Of a DNA stretch of 64,000 bases, positions 1-9,468 are shown piece after piece (the stretch's first letter is position 1; each line of letters starts with the position of its first letter). A program made the translations under genes and the position numbers. The DNA is from Acidimicrobiia bacterium (GTDB taxonomy: Bacteria > Actinomycetota > Acidimicrobiia > Acidimicrobiales > AC-14), in assembly GCA_023265025.1 (NCBI GenBank), contig JAHFUP010000006.1:48581-112580 (forward strand), read 5' to 3'. The notes below the pieces were generated by a model, which made no database searches, was not told the DNA's origin, and worked only from the letters and a program-made list of their open reading frames with translations.

Positions 1-1
1 C

Positions 2-109
2 CGCGCCCTCTACGTGGCCATGACCCGGACGACCCGCCGGCTGCACATCGTCCACGCCCAGCCGCTCCCGCCAGAGCTCGCCGGCGTGGGTGCCAGAATG
101 AGCGGGTGA
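2..109 (+). CDS. C-terminal fragment of UvrD/PcrA-type ATP-dependent DNA helicase (5' truncated by window)
   Basis: Reads RALYVAMTRTTRRLHIVHAQ..., matching SF1 helicase motif VI (ALYVAMTRA); stop TGA at 107-109. Confidence 0.75.
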   Translation, partial: RALYVAMTRTTRRLHIVHAQPLPPELAGVGARMSG

Positions 110-1422
110 CGGACCCTCCTCCGGCGCTCAGCTGGGCCATCGAGCCGGTCGGGCCCCTCCACGGCGACGTGCCCATCAGCGGCTCCAAGAACGCGGTGAG
201 CAAGCTCATGGTGGCCGCCCTCCTGGCCGAGGAGCCGAGCACCATCACCAACGCCCCCGAGCTCCGCGAGGTCGACATCACCGCCGGGATGCTGCGCTCG
301 GTGGGCGCCGGCGTATCGATCGAGGGCGACAGGATCGAGGTCGACCCGGGGTCGGCCGGTGAGAGCCGCATCCCGGTGTCGTACAGCGGCTTGAACCGCA
401 TGTCGGTGCTGCTCGTCGGGCCGCTGCTGCACCGCATCGGCGAGGCGTTCGTGCCCTTCGTGGGTGGGGACCGCATCGGCCCCCGACCCCTGGACTTCCA
501 TGTCGACGCGCTCCGCCAGTTCGGGGCCGAGGTGGCAGTGACCGACGAGGGCCTGGAGGCGAAGGCGCTGACGCTGCACGGCACCCGCATCCGCCTGCCC
601 TGGCCCAGCGTGGGCGCCACCGAGACGATCCTGCTCACCGCGGCGCTGGCCGAAGGCCGCACGGTCCTCGAGAACGCGGCCATCGAGCCTGAGGTGGTCG
701 AGCTCGCCCTCTTCCTGCAGCGGATGGGGGCCCGGATCGAGCTCCAGCCCGACCGCCGGTTCGTCGTCGAAGGCGTTCCCCACCTCACCGGCGCCGACCA
801 GCGCCTCGGTGGCGACCGCATCGAGGCGTTCTCGTACCTCGTCGCCGGGTTGGCCACGGGCGGATCCGTCCGGATCACCGGCTGCACCCAGGAACGGCTG
901 GTCACGGCCATCTCGACCCTGCAGCACATGGGCGTCAGCTTCCGGATCACCGACGACACCATCACCGCCTGGGTCGACCAGCTCCGCCCGTGCGCGGTGC
1001 GCACCAGCCCCCATCCGGGGTTCATGACCGACTGGCAACCGCCCATGATCGTGCTCTGCACCCGCGCCCACGGGATGTCGGTGGTGCACGAGACGATCTT
1101 CGAGGACCGGCTCGGGTACATCGACGCCCTCCAGCACATGCAGGCCGAGGTCGAGCTCTTCGACCAGTGCCTGGTGGGCGACCCGTGCCGCTTCCAGGAG
1201 TCGGGCGCCAAGCACTCGGCCCTCATCCGGGGGGTGTCGCCCCTCCAGGGGGCGGAGGTGGAGATGCCCGACATCCGGGCCGCGTTCGCCTACGTCATCG
1301 CCGCGGCGGCCGCCGGCAGCCCCTCCGTCCTGCACGGCGTCCACCACCTCGAGCGCGGATACGACCACGTGTTCGACAAATTCTCCGAGCTGGGACTGGG
1401 CATCAGGCAAGTCGGCGCCTGA
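106..1422 (+). CDS. murA: UDP-N-acetylglucosamine 1-carboxyvinyltransferase family (MurA / EPSP synthase fold)
   Basis: 438 aa; N-terminus GPLHGDVPISGSKNAVSKLMVAALL...; GTG start overlaps upstream stop. Confidence 0.85.
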   Translation: MTDPPPALSWAIEPVGPLHGDVPISGSKNAVSKLMVAALLAEEPSTITNAPELREVDITAGMLRSVGAGVSIEGDRIEVDPGSAGESRIPVSYSGLNRMSVLLVGPLLHRIGEAFVPFVGGDRIGPRPLDFHVDALRQFGAEVAVTDEGLEAKALTLHGTRIRLPWPSVGATETILLTAALAEGRTVLENAAIEPEVVELALFLQRMGARIELQPDRRFVVEGVPHLTGADQRLGGDRIEAFSYLVAGLATGGSVRITGCTQERLVTAISTLQHMGVSFRITDDTITAWVDQLRPCAVRTSPHPGFMTDWQPPMIVLCTRAHGMSVVHETIFEDRLGYIDALQHMQAEVELFDQCLVGDPCRFQESGAKHSALIRGVSPLQGAEVEMPDIRAAFAYVIAAAAAGSPSVLHGVHHLERGYDHVFDKFSELGLGIRQVGA

Positions 1423-1429
1423 GCCGTTG

Positions 1430-1458
1430 GCGCGAAATCGCCCTGGGCCGATTTGCGC
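1430..1458 (+). terminator. Probable hairpin terminator of murA
   Basis: GCGC(g)AAATCG - ccctgggc - CGATTTGCGC directly after the murA stop; one bulged base. Confidence 0.45.
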
Positions 1459-1701
1459 TCGGTCACGGGGTGCCGCGTATCATGTCGACTTCCCAGTGCC
1501 GTTGTAGCTGCGCGCGCACTCACCCGCCCCCGGAGGTCCCACTACTTCGCTACGCCTATCCCCAGGGTTTTCCGTCTGCACCTCGTAGGGACGACTGTCC
1601 AGAGCGAACGCTGCTCGCGAGCTTGAATGCCCAATGACGACTGCCCGCATTTCGAGCCACACCTGACTGCCTATTTCCAGGCATTCTCAAGGAGGCGCAC
1701 A

Positions 1702-2088
1702 ATGCGCGTTCAACATCCAGGCAGCAAGCAACACCAACTCAAGGCACTCCTCGGAGCGCTCATTCTGTCCACCGGCCTCCTGGCCACCACGACGTTCGCA
1801 GGCGTCGCCCCGGCGTCGGCATGGAGCAGTTGGGACGAGCCTCCCACCTCCGAGAACCTCGAAGCGCTCCGATGGTGCGAGTCGACCAACGACTACGGGG
1901 CCGACACCGGCAACGGGTACTACGGCGCCTACCAGTTCGACCTGTCCACCTGGTGGTGGCTGGGGTACGAGGGTTGGCCCAGTGAGGCCGAGGCCGAGGT
2001 CCAGGACCAGGCCGCCATCGACCTGTACAACTACTCCAACTGGGACGCCTGGCCGTCCTGCTCGAGGTGGTTGGGCCTGAAGTGGTAA
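1702..2088 (+). CDS. Secreted transglycosylase-like (Rpf-type) protein
   Basis: Signal-peptide-like N-terminus; ALRWCESTNDYGADTGNGYYGAYQFDLSTWWWLG resembles the Rpf/transglycosylase-like domain; AAGGAGG SD before ATG 1702 (ORF track starts earlier at 1627). Confidence 0.75.
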   Translation: MRVQHPGSKQHQLKALLGALILSTGLLATTTFAGVAPASAWSSWDEPPTSENLEALRWCESTNDYGADTGNGYYGAYQFDLSTWWWLGYEGWPSEAEAEVQDQAAIDLYNYSNWDAWPSCSRWLGLKW

Positions 2089-2133
2089 CCCGCTGAACCG
2101 CCGGCGGGGACGAGCAGTCGTCCCCGCCGGCCC

Positions 2134-2880
2134 TCAAGCCCGGATGTCGACCGGCACCCCCACCGGAAGCGCCTTGGCCAGCTTCGTGATCGCCGCGTTG
2201 CTCATCCGGACACAGCCATGGCTGATGTTGCGGCCCAGGCTGGCGGGATCGTTGGTGCCGTGGATCCCCATCTGGCCCTCGCCGCCGGCGTAGTCGTACA
2301 GCACCTCCGAGTACCCCGACAGCGGGTAGGCGTAGGGCCCGAACATCGGCTGGGAGCTGGCCGTCTCAAACAGGGCGGTCGTGTAGAAGCGCCCGACGGT
2401 GGTGGGCGTGGCCGGCGCGCCCACACCCACCTTGTCTTCCAGGAAGACCCGGCTGCCCTTCCAGACCGTCAGCTTGTGGGCGCTCACCTGCACCTCGATG
2501 CGGTAGTCGTGAGTGGCGACGGTCACGTCGGAAGCCCTGATCCACCCGGTGGAGCCGTTGGGCCGCACCGGCAGGAGCACCTTGAACCAACCCGTCAGCT
2601 GCTCCTCGATCAGCACGACGAGGCGGCTCCCATCGGCCTGCGGGTTCGGCAGGATGTGCGCCGGCCAGGTCGCCCCCGGGGCGTCGAACACCGAGAGCGA
2701 CGACGTCTTCGCCGTGGCCACCGCCGACACCGTGGCCGTCGGAGCCGCAGCAGCGACCGTCGCCGGTGGCCCGTCGAGCTTGAGCGTGCGCGGGGAGGGC
2801 GAGCTGCAGCCGGCCGCCAGCACCAGGACCAGCCCCGTCGCGGCGACCAGCCGGGAGTGCTGCGGACGGCGACCCCTCAC
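2134..2880 (-). CDS. L,D-transpeptidase (YkuD) lipoprotein
   Basis: Lipobox LAAGCSS; catalytic motif HGTNDPASLGRNISHGCVRM. Confidence 0.9.
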   Translation of the reverse strand: MRGRRPQHSRLVAATGLVLVLAAGCSSPSPRTLKLDGPPATVAAAAPTATVSAVATAKTSSLSVFDAPGATWPAHILPNPQADGSRLVVLIEEQLTGWFKVLLPVRPNGSTGWIRASDVTVATHDYRIEVQVSAHKLTVWKGSRVFLEDKVGVGAPATPTTVGRFYTTALFETASSQPMFGPYAYPLSGYSEVLYDYAGGEGQMGIHGTNDPASLGRNISHGCVRMSNAAITKLAKALPVGVPVDIRA

Positions 2881-2934
2881 GCCGCCCGATCGTACCGGCC
2901 TACGGTCAGATCCGGCCCGCCAGACGGAGGCCGC

Positions 2935-4023
2935 CTACCCATCCCCCGGTGCTTCATCCGTGGGTCCAAGGTCTTCGGGGTTTCGGGGCCGGAGCTCGAG
3001 GTAGGCGGCCTTCGCCGCAGCCACGACCGGCACGGCCAGGAGGGCGCCGACGACGCCGCCGGCCGAGACGCCGATCAGCGCCGCGGTCATCGTGGCCGGC
3101 GGCGAGAGCTTCACCGACCGCCCCACGATCAGGGGGCTGAGCACGTGGTTCTCGAACTGCAGGTACAGCACGAAGAAGACCGCGCAGATGACCCCGGTCG
3201 TGGCGCCGTGGCTGAAGCCGAGGAGCACGAACGGGATCCCGCCGGCGGCGCCGCCGATCTGGGGGACGAGGTCGAACAGGGCGACCCACACGGCCAGGAG
3301 CGGGGTGAGCGGCACCTGCAGGATGAGCCCGACGGTCAGCACGGCCAGGCCGGCGACGCCGGCGACCAGCACCGAGCCAGCGACGTACTTGCCGAACGTC
3401 TGATACGCCAGCAGCCCGAGACGGTCGGCCTGCGGCCGACGGTGCTCCGGTACCAACCGGCGGGCGGCCCGCACCAGGCGCTCGCCGTCGAGGAGCAGGC
3501 TGATGGTGATCAGCAGGGTGAACCCCGCCACCAGCAGCCCGTCAGCCAGGGTCTGCGCCGCGCCGATGAGCGGGGTGTCCTGCCCCTCCAGTCGGTCGGG
3601 CAGGCTGTTGATCCCCTTGCGGATGGCGTCGGCCGTGCCGGCCCGGGCCAGGTCGTCGCCGATGACCGGGAGCTGCTCGATCTGGCCCACGACGCGGTCG
3701 GTTTCCCGGGTCAGGTCCCTTCCCTGGTCGATGGCCGGCGGGATGAGCAGGGCGCCGGCGGCGACGAGGAGGACGAGGAAGCCGAGCATGACCGCGGCGA
3801 CACCGTCGGCCCGGTGACCGCCGAGCCGGCGGGTGACCCGTTCGACCAGCGGGTCAAGAGCCAGTGCCAGCAGGGTGCCGACGGCGAGCACGGTGGTCGC
3901 CCGGGGCGCCCCCCTGATCAAGGCAGTAAGAGCGAGCAGCGCCACGAAGGCGGCCATGACCCAGGCCACCGACCGCCAGTCGAGGTCGACCTCCCGCACG
4001 GGACCCCTCTCGGCGTCGGCCAC
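2935..4023 (-). CDS. AI-2E family transporter (start GTG 4023, or ATG 4044)
   Basis: Multi-TM protein with FDLVPQIGGAAGGIPFVLLGF and LSPLIVGRSVKLSPPATMTAALIG typical of the AI-2E transporter family. Confidence 0.8.
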   Translation of the reverse strand: MADAERGPVREVDLDWRSVAWVMAAFVALLALTALIRGAPRATTVLAVGTLLALALDPLVERVTRRLGGHRADGVAAVMLGFLVLLVAAGALLIPPAIDQGRDLTRETDRVVGQIEQLPVIGDDLARAGTADAIRKGINSLPDRLEGQDTPLIGAAQTLADGLLVAGFTLLITISLLLDGERLVRAARRLVPEHRRPQADRLGLLAYQTFGKYVAGSVLVAGVAGLAVLTVGLILQVPLTPLLAVWVALFDLVPQIGGAAGGIPFVLLGFSHGATTGVICAVFFVLYLQFENHVLSPLIVGRSVKLSPPATMTAALIGVSAGGVVGALLAVPVVAAAKAAYLELRPRNPEDLGPTDEAPGDG

Positions 4024-4025
4024 CG

Positions 4026-4042
4026 GTCGGTACTGTACCGAC
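4026..4042. promoter_or_regulatory. 17-bp palindrome GTCGGTACtGTACCGAC with a -10-like hexamer on each strand
   Basis: 8-bp perfect arms, 1-nt centre; TACTGT (4031-4036) ends 6 nt before ATG 4043 (+); TACAGT (rc of 4032-4037) ends 8 nt before in-frame GTG 4023 (-). Confidence 0.6.
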
Positions 4043-5113
4043 ATGGTGGCGCCCATCCCCCGGGAGCGCCTCCGGGTCTCGGCGCGGTCGGCGGTCATGG
4101 CCGTGGCCATGCTCGGCGCCACCCTGGCCCTCCTCGCCGTCGTGGCCGCGTCACAGCGGGTGATCGGGTGGATCCTGGTCGCCGGCACCCTCGCCGCCCT
4201 GCTCCACCCGCTGGTGACGCTGCTCGCCCGGCGGATGCCCCGGGCCCTGGCCACCGCGGTGGTGATGCTGGCGCTGGTGGGCGGCCTCGGCGCCGTGGGG
4301 TACGGCCTGGTCGACGACGTCACACGGGAAACCCACCGCCTGCAGGACGCCGGGCCGGAGCGGGCGCGGGAGATCGAGGCGTCGCCCCGGTTCGGCGAGC
4401 TGGCCCGTGAGATCAAGCTGGCCGATCGGACCGAGCGCTTCCTCCAGGGCCTGCCGGCCCGGCTGCGGGGCGGCACGCCGGCCGAGGCCATCCGGGCCGC
4501 GGCGACCCGGGGCGTGGCGTTCCTGGCTACCGGCGTGCTCACCATCTTCTTCCTCCAGCACGGCCCCCGCCTGGCCCGCTCGGCGGGTGACCAGATCCGG
4601 GACCCGGGCCGCCGTGAGCGGGTCGAGGTGCTCGCCGCCGCCGTCTACCGGCGGGCGTTCGGGTACGCCGGTGCGTCCCTCGCCATGTCGCTGGCCGCCG
4701 GCCTGACCGGCTTCCTGGTCGCCCGGTTGGCGGACGTCCCCGGCCCGGCCGCCCTCGGCGTGTGGGTCGGGCTGTGGGACCTGGTGCCCCTCGCCGGCGC
4801 CCTCGTCGGCGCCCTGCCGATCGTCGTCCTGGCGATGGCCTCCTCAGGGACCCGTGCCCTGGCGGTCGTCATGGTGTTCATCGCCTACCAGGTGTTGGAG
4901 AACCTGCTGGTGGAGCGGAGCGTCGAGCGGACGACGGTGCGGGTGGGGCCGTTCATCACCCTCGCCGCCGGCCTGGTCGGCCTGGAGCTGAGCGGGATCG
5001 CCGGGGCGCTCCTGGCCACCCTGGCCGCCACCATCGCCGTCTCGACCGCCAACGAGCTGGCGAAATCCAGAGCGGCCCAGGAACACGCCGGCGCCGAGGA
5101 ACGTTCTCCGTAG
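4043..5113 (+). CDS. AI-2E family transporter (paralogue of the divergent gene)
   Basis: WVGLWDLVPLAGALVGALPIVVLA and YQVLENLLVERSVERTTVRVGPFITLAAGLVG resemble the family signature. Confidence 0.75.
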   Translation: MVAPIPRERLRVSARSAVMAVAMLGATLALLAVVAASQRVIGWILVAGTLAALLHPLVTLLARRMPRALATAVVMLALVGGLGAVGYGLVDDVTRETHRLQDAGPERAREIEASPRFGELAREIKLADRTERFLQGLPARLRGGTPAEAIRAAATRGVAFLATGVLTIFFLQHGPRLARSAGDQIRDPGRRERVEVLAAAVYRRAFGYAGASLAMSLAAGLTGFLVARLADVPGPAALGVWVGLWDLVPLAGALVGALPIVVLAMASSGTRALAVVMVFIAYQVLENLLVERSVERTTVRVGPFITLAAGLVGLELSGIAGALLATLAATIAVSTANELAKSRAAQEHAGAEERSP

Positions 5114-5139
5114 CGACAGTTTCCTTTTGGAGGTCGTCG

Positions 5140-6789
5140 ATGAAGTTCGTGCTGCGCCGCTCGCTCCCTTCGATCGCGGGCCTGGTCGGCCTGCTGCTCA
5201 CCGTCGGCTTCGCCGCCGTCGCCTTCCTCGATGCTCCCGTCTGGTTCCCGGTGGCGTTTGCCGTCGTCATGGTCGGGATCCAGTACGTGGTCAACCCGTA
5301 CATCATCCAGTGGCTGGTGCCGGCGACGGTGATCGCCCACGACGGCCGGCGCTACGCCATCGACCACCCCCTGGGCGACATCGTCGCCCGCCGGTGCGCG
5401 GACGCCGGCATCCCGATGGTCAAGCTCGGCATCGTCGACGACGGGAACCCGAACGCGTTCACCTTCGGCCGCACGCCCCGCGACGCCCGGATGTGGGTCA
5501 CCCGCGGACTGCTGGAGCGGCTCGACGAGCGGGAACTCGACGCCGTCGTGGCCCACGAGGTCGGCCACATCAAGCACTGGGACTTCGCGGTCATGACCGT
5601 CGCCGCCGTCATCCCGATGGCCCTGTACCTGGCCTACCTGATCGCCCGGGGCAGCGACCGGGCCGAGGCCCGGGCCGTCGCCATCGGCGCCTACGTGGCG
5701 TACCTGGCGTCGCAGCTCACCCTCCTGGCCCTGAGCCGGGCGCGGGAGACGGCCGCCGACCACTGGTCGTGCGAGTCGACCGGCGACGGCGACGCCCTGG
5801 CGTCGGCCCTCGTCAAGATCGCCTACGGCATGGGCCAGGTCAACGCAGCCCAGAAGGAGGAGGCCCACGCCCTCATCGCCCAGGGCAAGGAGGGCCGCAA
5901 GGAGGCGGCCAGGCTGGCGGCCCGCAGCCGCCGGGCGCAGTCCATGCGGGCCATGGGCATCTTCGAGCCCCGCTCGGCCGAGGCGCTGTCGGCTGCGTTC
6001 GCGCAGGGCATCGACCCCGACCGGGCCATGGCCGCCATGCGGTGGGACCTGGCCAACCCGTGGGGGGCGACGCTCGAGAAGCTCTCCTCCCACCCGTTGG
6101 TCGCCCGGCGCATCCGCGACCTGGAGGAGTCGGGTCTCCCCGGCGCCCCCAGGCAGTGGAGCGCGCTGCGGGCCCTGTCCGCCGCCTCGCCCGAGCAGAT
6201 CTTCGAGGCCCGGGCCCGCTTCGCCCGGGAGCTGGCGGTGGCGGTGGCGCCGTGGGTGCTCGTCGTCGGAGCCGTGGTCTTCGGGCTGCTGCCCGACAGC
6301 CGCTTCGGCATGGGCCTCGGCCTGGCCGTCGCCGGCCTGCTGTTCTTCGTCAAGCAGCACGTCCGCTACCCGGGCGACCACCAGCCGGTCGACGAGGTCG
6401 CCGGCCTCCTGGAGCGCCTCGACGCCGGCCCCGTCGCCGGCATCGGCGTGACGGTCAGGGGCCAGATCGTGGGCCGGGGAATGCCGGGCTACGTGCTGTC
6501 TCCCGACCTGGTGGTGGCCGACGCCTCCGGCTTCGTGCCTCTTCTCTACCGCCAGCCCATCCCCTTCGCCGCCGCCTTCTTCGGCCTGTTCCGGGCCGAG
6601 AAGTTCCTCGGCCAGGAGGTGGAAGCCCGGGGCTGGTACCGCCGCCTCCCAGGTCCCGTCGTCGAGCTCCGCGACGTCCGCACCGTCGACGGCCGCACGG
6701 CCCGCTCCTTCGAGTGGGTCGCCCGCTACGCCGGCGCCGTGCTGCTCGTCGTGGCCGGCGTCGCCCTCATGCTGGCCGGCGTGGCATAG
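5140..6789 (+). CDS. M48 family (HtpX-like) zinc metalloprotease, membrane
   Basis: VVAHEVGHIKHWDF zinc site; NAFTFGRTPRDARMWVTRGLLERLDERELDAVVAHE; multiple TMs; GGAGG before ATG 5140. Confidence 0.9.
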   Translation: MKFVLRRSLPSIAGLVGLLLTVGFAAVAFLDAPVWFPVAFAVVMVGIQYVVNPYIIQWLVPATVIAHDGRRYAIDHPLGDIVARRCADAGIPMVKLGIVDDGNPNAFTFGRTPRDARMWVTRGLLERLDERELDAVVAHEVGHIKHWDFAVMTVAAVIPMALYLAYLIARGSDRAEARAVAIGAYVAYLASQLTLLALSRARETAADHWSCESTGDGDALASALVKIAYGMGQVNAAQKEEAHALIAQGKEGRKEAARLAARSRRAQSMRAMGIFEPRSAEALSAAFAQGIDPDRAMAAMRWDLANPWGATLEKLSSHPLVARRIRDLEESGLPGAPRQWSALRALSAASPEQIFEARARFARELAVAVAPWVLVVGAVVFGLLPDSRFGMGLGLAVAGLLFFVKQHVRYPGDHQPVDEVAGLLERLDAGPVAGIGVTVRGQIVGRGMPGYVLSPDLVVADASGFVPLLYRQPIPFAAAFFGLFRAEKFLGQEVEARGWYRRLPGPVVELRDVRTVDGRTARSFEWVARYAGAVLLVVAGVALMLAGVA

Positions 6790-6803
6790 CCCCCACCGAC
6801 CGA

Positions 6804-6847
6804 TTTGGCTGCACTGACGGGTCTATAGGCACGTCACTGCAGCCAGA
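6804..6847. terminator. Hairpin at convergent junction (core GGCTGCACTGACG / CGTCACTGCAGCC)
   Basis: Imperfect inverted repeat with one C-C mismatch and a 12-nt loop, between convergent stops at 6789 and 6860. Confidence 0.55.
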
Positions 6848-6859
6848 ACGAGGGGGGGG

Positions 6860-7729
6860 TCAGGCGCCGGCCGCCCGTTTGTCGAGCCACCGCTTCAGGC
6901 CGGCGGCGTTGGAGTGGACGCCGTTGAGGATGGCCATCGTCTCGCTCGGGTCGGCGCCGAAAGCGCCGGCCAGGGCGCCGGCGACGTCGTCGCCCCGCGA
7001 CCACGCCGCCTCCGCCACCGCGGCCCACGCCCGCAGCACGTCCTCGGCCTCGCCGAGGACGTCGGCGGGATCGGCGTCCAGCACGCCGAAGTGGGCCAGC
7101 GCCAGCGCTGAGGGCCGGCGGGCGGCGAACAGGTGCAGGGACCGGATGGCCAGGTCGAGGTCGAACTCGGGCGGCGGCGTCGCGGGCCGGAGCACGCCGA
7201 TATCGGGGAGGCGGACGCCGGCGGCGTCGCCGGCGAACAGGACGCCGGACTCCGAGTCGTGCAGGGCCAGATGGTGCGACGCGTGCCCCGGCGAGTGGAT
7301 GGCGGTCAGCGTGCGCCCGGGCCCGACCGGGATGCCCTCGCCGTCCTCCAGGGCGACGATGCGCTCGACCGGCGTGGGGTCGAGCCGGCCGTAGAGCGAG
7401 TCGAGAATGTCGCCGAAGACCCGAGCCGCCGAGGCGACGAGTCGGGACGGGTCGACTAGGTGGCGGGCGCCGGCCGGGTGGACGTACACCGTGGCCCCGG
7501 GGAAGGCCCGGGCCAGGTCGCCGACGCCCCCGGCGTGGTCGAGGTGGATGTGGGTGACGACGATGCCGGCCAGATCCTCCGGGCCGACACCGAGGCCGGC
7601 GAGGGCGTCGAGCACCATGGGCACTGACGTCTGGCTGCCCGTCTCCACCAGCACCGGCGCCGGCCCCGCGACGAGCCAACCGGCGGTGACCCGCTCCCAC
7701 CCGCCGAGCAGGGTGTCGATCTGGTGCAA
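6860..7729 (-). CDS. MBL-fold metallo-hydrolase
   Basis: VVTHIHLDHAGG and HSPGHASHHLAL metal-ligand motifs; probable TTG start 7729 just after the upstream stop. Confidence 0.85.
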   Translation of the reverse strand: MHQIDTLLGGWERVTAGWLVAGPAPVLVETGSQTSVPMVLDALAGLGVGPEDLAGIVVTHIHLDHAGGVGDLARAFPGATVYVHPAGARHLVDPSRLVASAARVFGDILDSLYGRLDPTPVERIVALEDGEGIPVGPGRTLTAIHSPGHASHHLALHDSESGVLFAGDAAGVRLPDIGVLRPATPPPEFDLDLAIRSLHLFAARRPSALALAHFGVLDADPADVLGEAEDVLRAWAAVAEAAWSRGDDVAGALAGAFGADPSETMAILNGVHSNAAGLKRWLDKRAAGA

Positions 7730-7734
7730 GCCTT

Positions 7735-8565
7735 TCAGTCGCCGAGCTCCGGCATCACCTTGTCGACGAACTCCTGCACCCGGGAGACGCCGTCGGCCGG
7801 CCAGCTGGCGATGAGGTGGTCGAAGCCGATCTTTCGCAACGCGTCGGCCTCCCGCCGGACCTCGTCCCACGGCTCCGAGATGGACAGGTTCGTCGACCGG
7901 CCGATGTCCGCCGGGTCACGGCCGGCGGCTTCAGCGGCCCGGTCGACGATCGCCGACTTGCGGGCCAGCGACGCCGGCGACCCGAAGCCGTGCCACACGT
8001 CGGCGTGCCGGCCGACGAGGGGCAGCATGACCTTCTCGCCGGTCGCACCGATCCAGAGCGGCGGGTACGGCTGCTGCACCGCCCGGGGCCGGTAGAACGC
8101 GTGCTGCAAACGGTAGTGGCGGCCCTGGAAGTCGAAGTCGTCTGACGTCAACAGCCCCTTGATGATCTGGACCGTCTCCTCCAGGAGCTGGATGCGCTCC
8201 CCGGTCGGCGGGAAGTCGAAACCGAGCCGCTCGTGCTCGTCCCCGTGCCACGCCGCCCCGAGGCCGACGTTCAGCCGCCCGGACGACACGTGGTCGACGG
8301 TCACCACTTCGGCGGCGAGCAGCGACGGATGCCGGTACGTGACGCCGGTGACCAATGCGCCCAGGCGGATCCGCGTGGTCACCGCCGCCAGGGCGGCGAG
8401 CAGCGTCCACGCCTCCAGGCATGGCCCGTTCCGGTCGCCGTAGAGGGCGGTGAAGTGGTCGAAGACCCAGGCCGACTCGAACCCCGCCGCCTCGGCCCAC
8501 TGCACCCGGTCGCGGAGCTCGGGCCAGTCGAGCTGGTGCTGGGAGACGTCGATGCCGACCTTCAT
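7735..8565 (-). CDS. LLM-class F420-dependent oxidoreductase
   Basis: GFESAWVFDHFTALYG; GRLNVGLGAAWHGDEHERLGFDFP; PPLWIGATGEKVM. Confidence 0.88.
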   Translation of the reverse strand: MKVGIDVSQHQLDWPELRDRVQWAEAAGFESAWVFDHFTALYGDRNGPCLEAWTLLAALAAVTTRIRLGALVTGVTYRHPSLLAAEVVTVDHVSSGRLNVGLGAAWHGDEHERLGFDFPPTGERIQLLEETVQIIKGLLTSDDFDFQGRHYRLQHAFYRPRAVQQPYPPLWIGATGEKVMLPLVGRHADVWHGFGSPASLARKSAIVDRAAEAAGRDPADIGRSTNLSISEPWDEVRREADALRKIGFDHLIASWPADGVSRVQEFVDKVMPELGD

Positions 8566-8593
8566 TGCCCGCCACCGTAATCGGGCCGGTTCG

Positions 8594-9466
8594 TCAGTCG
8601 GTCTTGCTGAACCGCTTCACGGCGATGGCGAAGACCAACAGGCCGAGGCCGGCGAGGATCACCAGCTGGAGCGCGAACGGCACCGGCCAGCCGTTCCACG
8701 TCAGCCCCGGGTCGAGGACGCGTGCCGCCGCCGGCGTCAGATCCAGGTGCGAGAACACCACGTGGCGCATGGGGTTCACCGCGTAGGTCACCGGGTTGAT
8801 CTTGGTGGCGAACGCCAGCCAGACCGGCAATCCCGACGTGGGGTAGAGGGCGCCCGACAGGAACATCATCGGTGTGATGACGGTCTGGATCACCGGCATC
8901 ACCGACTGGATGTTGGCCACGCGTGCACCGAGCAGCAGGCCGAACGCGGTGATCGACAGCGACGCCAGGAACAGCACGGCCAGCAGCTCGATCATCAGCA
9001 CCGGCGAGTAGGGCACGTCGGCCAGCCCGGCCAGGGCCAGAATGATCACCGCCTGGGCGGTGGCCACGATTGCTCCGCCGACGCACTTGCCCGCCATGAT
9101 CGACGTCCGCCGGATCGGCGCCACCAGCATCTCCCGCAGGAAGCCGAACTCCCGGTCCCACACCACCGACACGCCGGAGAACACGGCGGTGAACATCACC
9201 GAGGTGGCGAGCACACCGGGGAAGAGGAACGTGCGGAAGCTGACGTTCTCCGAACCGACCGACACGACCCGGGACAGGCCGGTGCCCAGCACGAACAGCC
9301 ACAGCAGCGGCTGCACCAGGCCGGCGGCGAGGCGCCGGCGGTCCTTGAGCCAGCGGAGGAGCTCGCGGTGGCAGACGATCCGCGCCGCTCGAATGTCAGC
9401 GGCCAGGCCGGTCGGCGGCCGCTCGACCGGGGCCAGCTCCAGGGAGGTTTGCACCGTCGTCGTCAT
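8594..9466 (-). CDS. ABC-2 type transporter permease (DrrB-like)
   Basis: REFGFLREMLVAPIRRTSIMAGKCVGG permease signature; multiple TMs. Confidence 0.88.
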   Translation of the reverse strand: MTTTVQTSLELAPVERPPTGLAADIRAARIVCHRELLRWLKDRRRLAAGLVQPLLWLFVLGTGLSRVVSVGSENVSFRTFLFPGVLATSVMFTAVFSGVSVVWDREFGFLREMLVAPIRRTSIMAGKCVGGAIVATAQAVIILALAGLADVPYSPVLMIELLAVLFLASLSITAFGLLLGARVANIQSVMPVIQTVITPMMFLSGALYPTSGLPVWLAFATKINPVTYAVNPMRHVVFSHLDLTPAAARVLDPGLTWNGWPVPFALQLVILAGLGLLVFAIAVKRFSKTD

Positions 9467-9468
9467 CG

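Noticed and set aside
1459-1701. ydaO/c-di-AMP riboswitch upstream of the Rpf-like gene
   Set aside because: Expected by context but the conserved sequence blocks could not be located
2218-4410. 730-aa plus-strand ORF
   Set aside because: Antisense to the L,D-transpeptidase and the AI-2E permease; composition typical of GC-rich shadow ORFs
4885-6381. 498-aa minus-strand ORF within the M48 protease
   Set aside because: Antisense shadow; no recognisable motif
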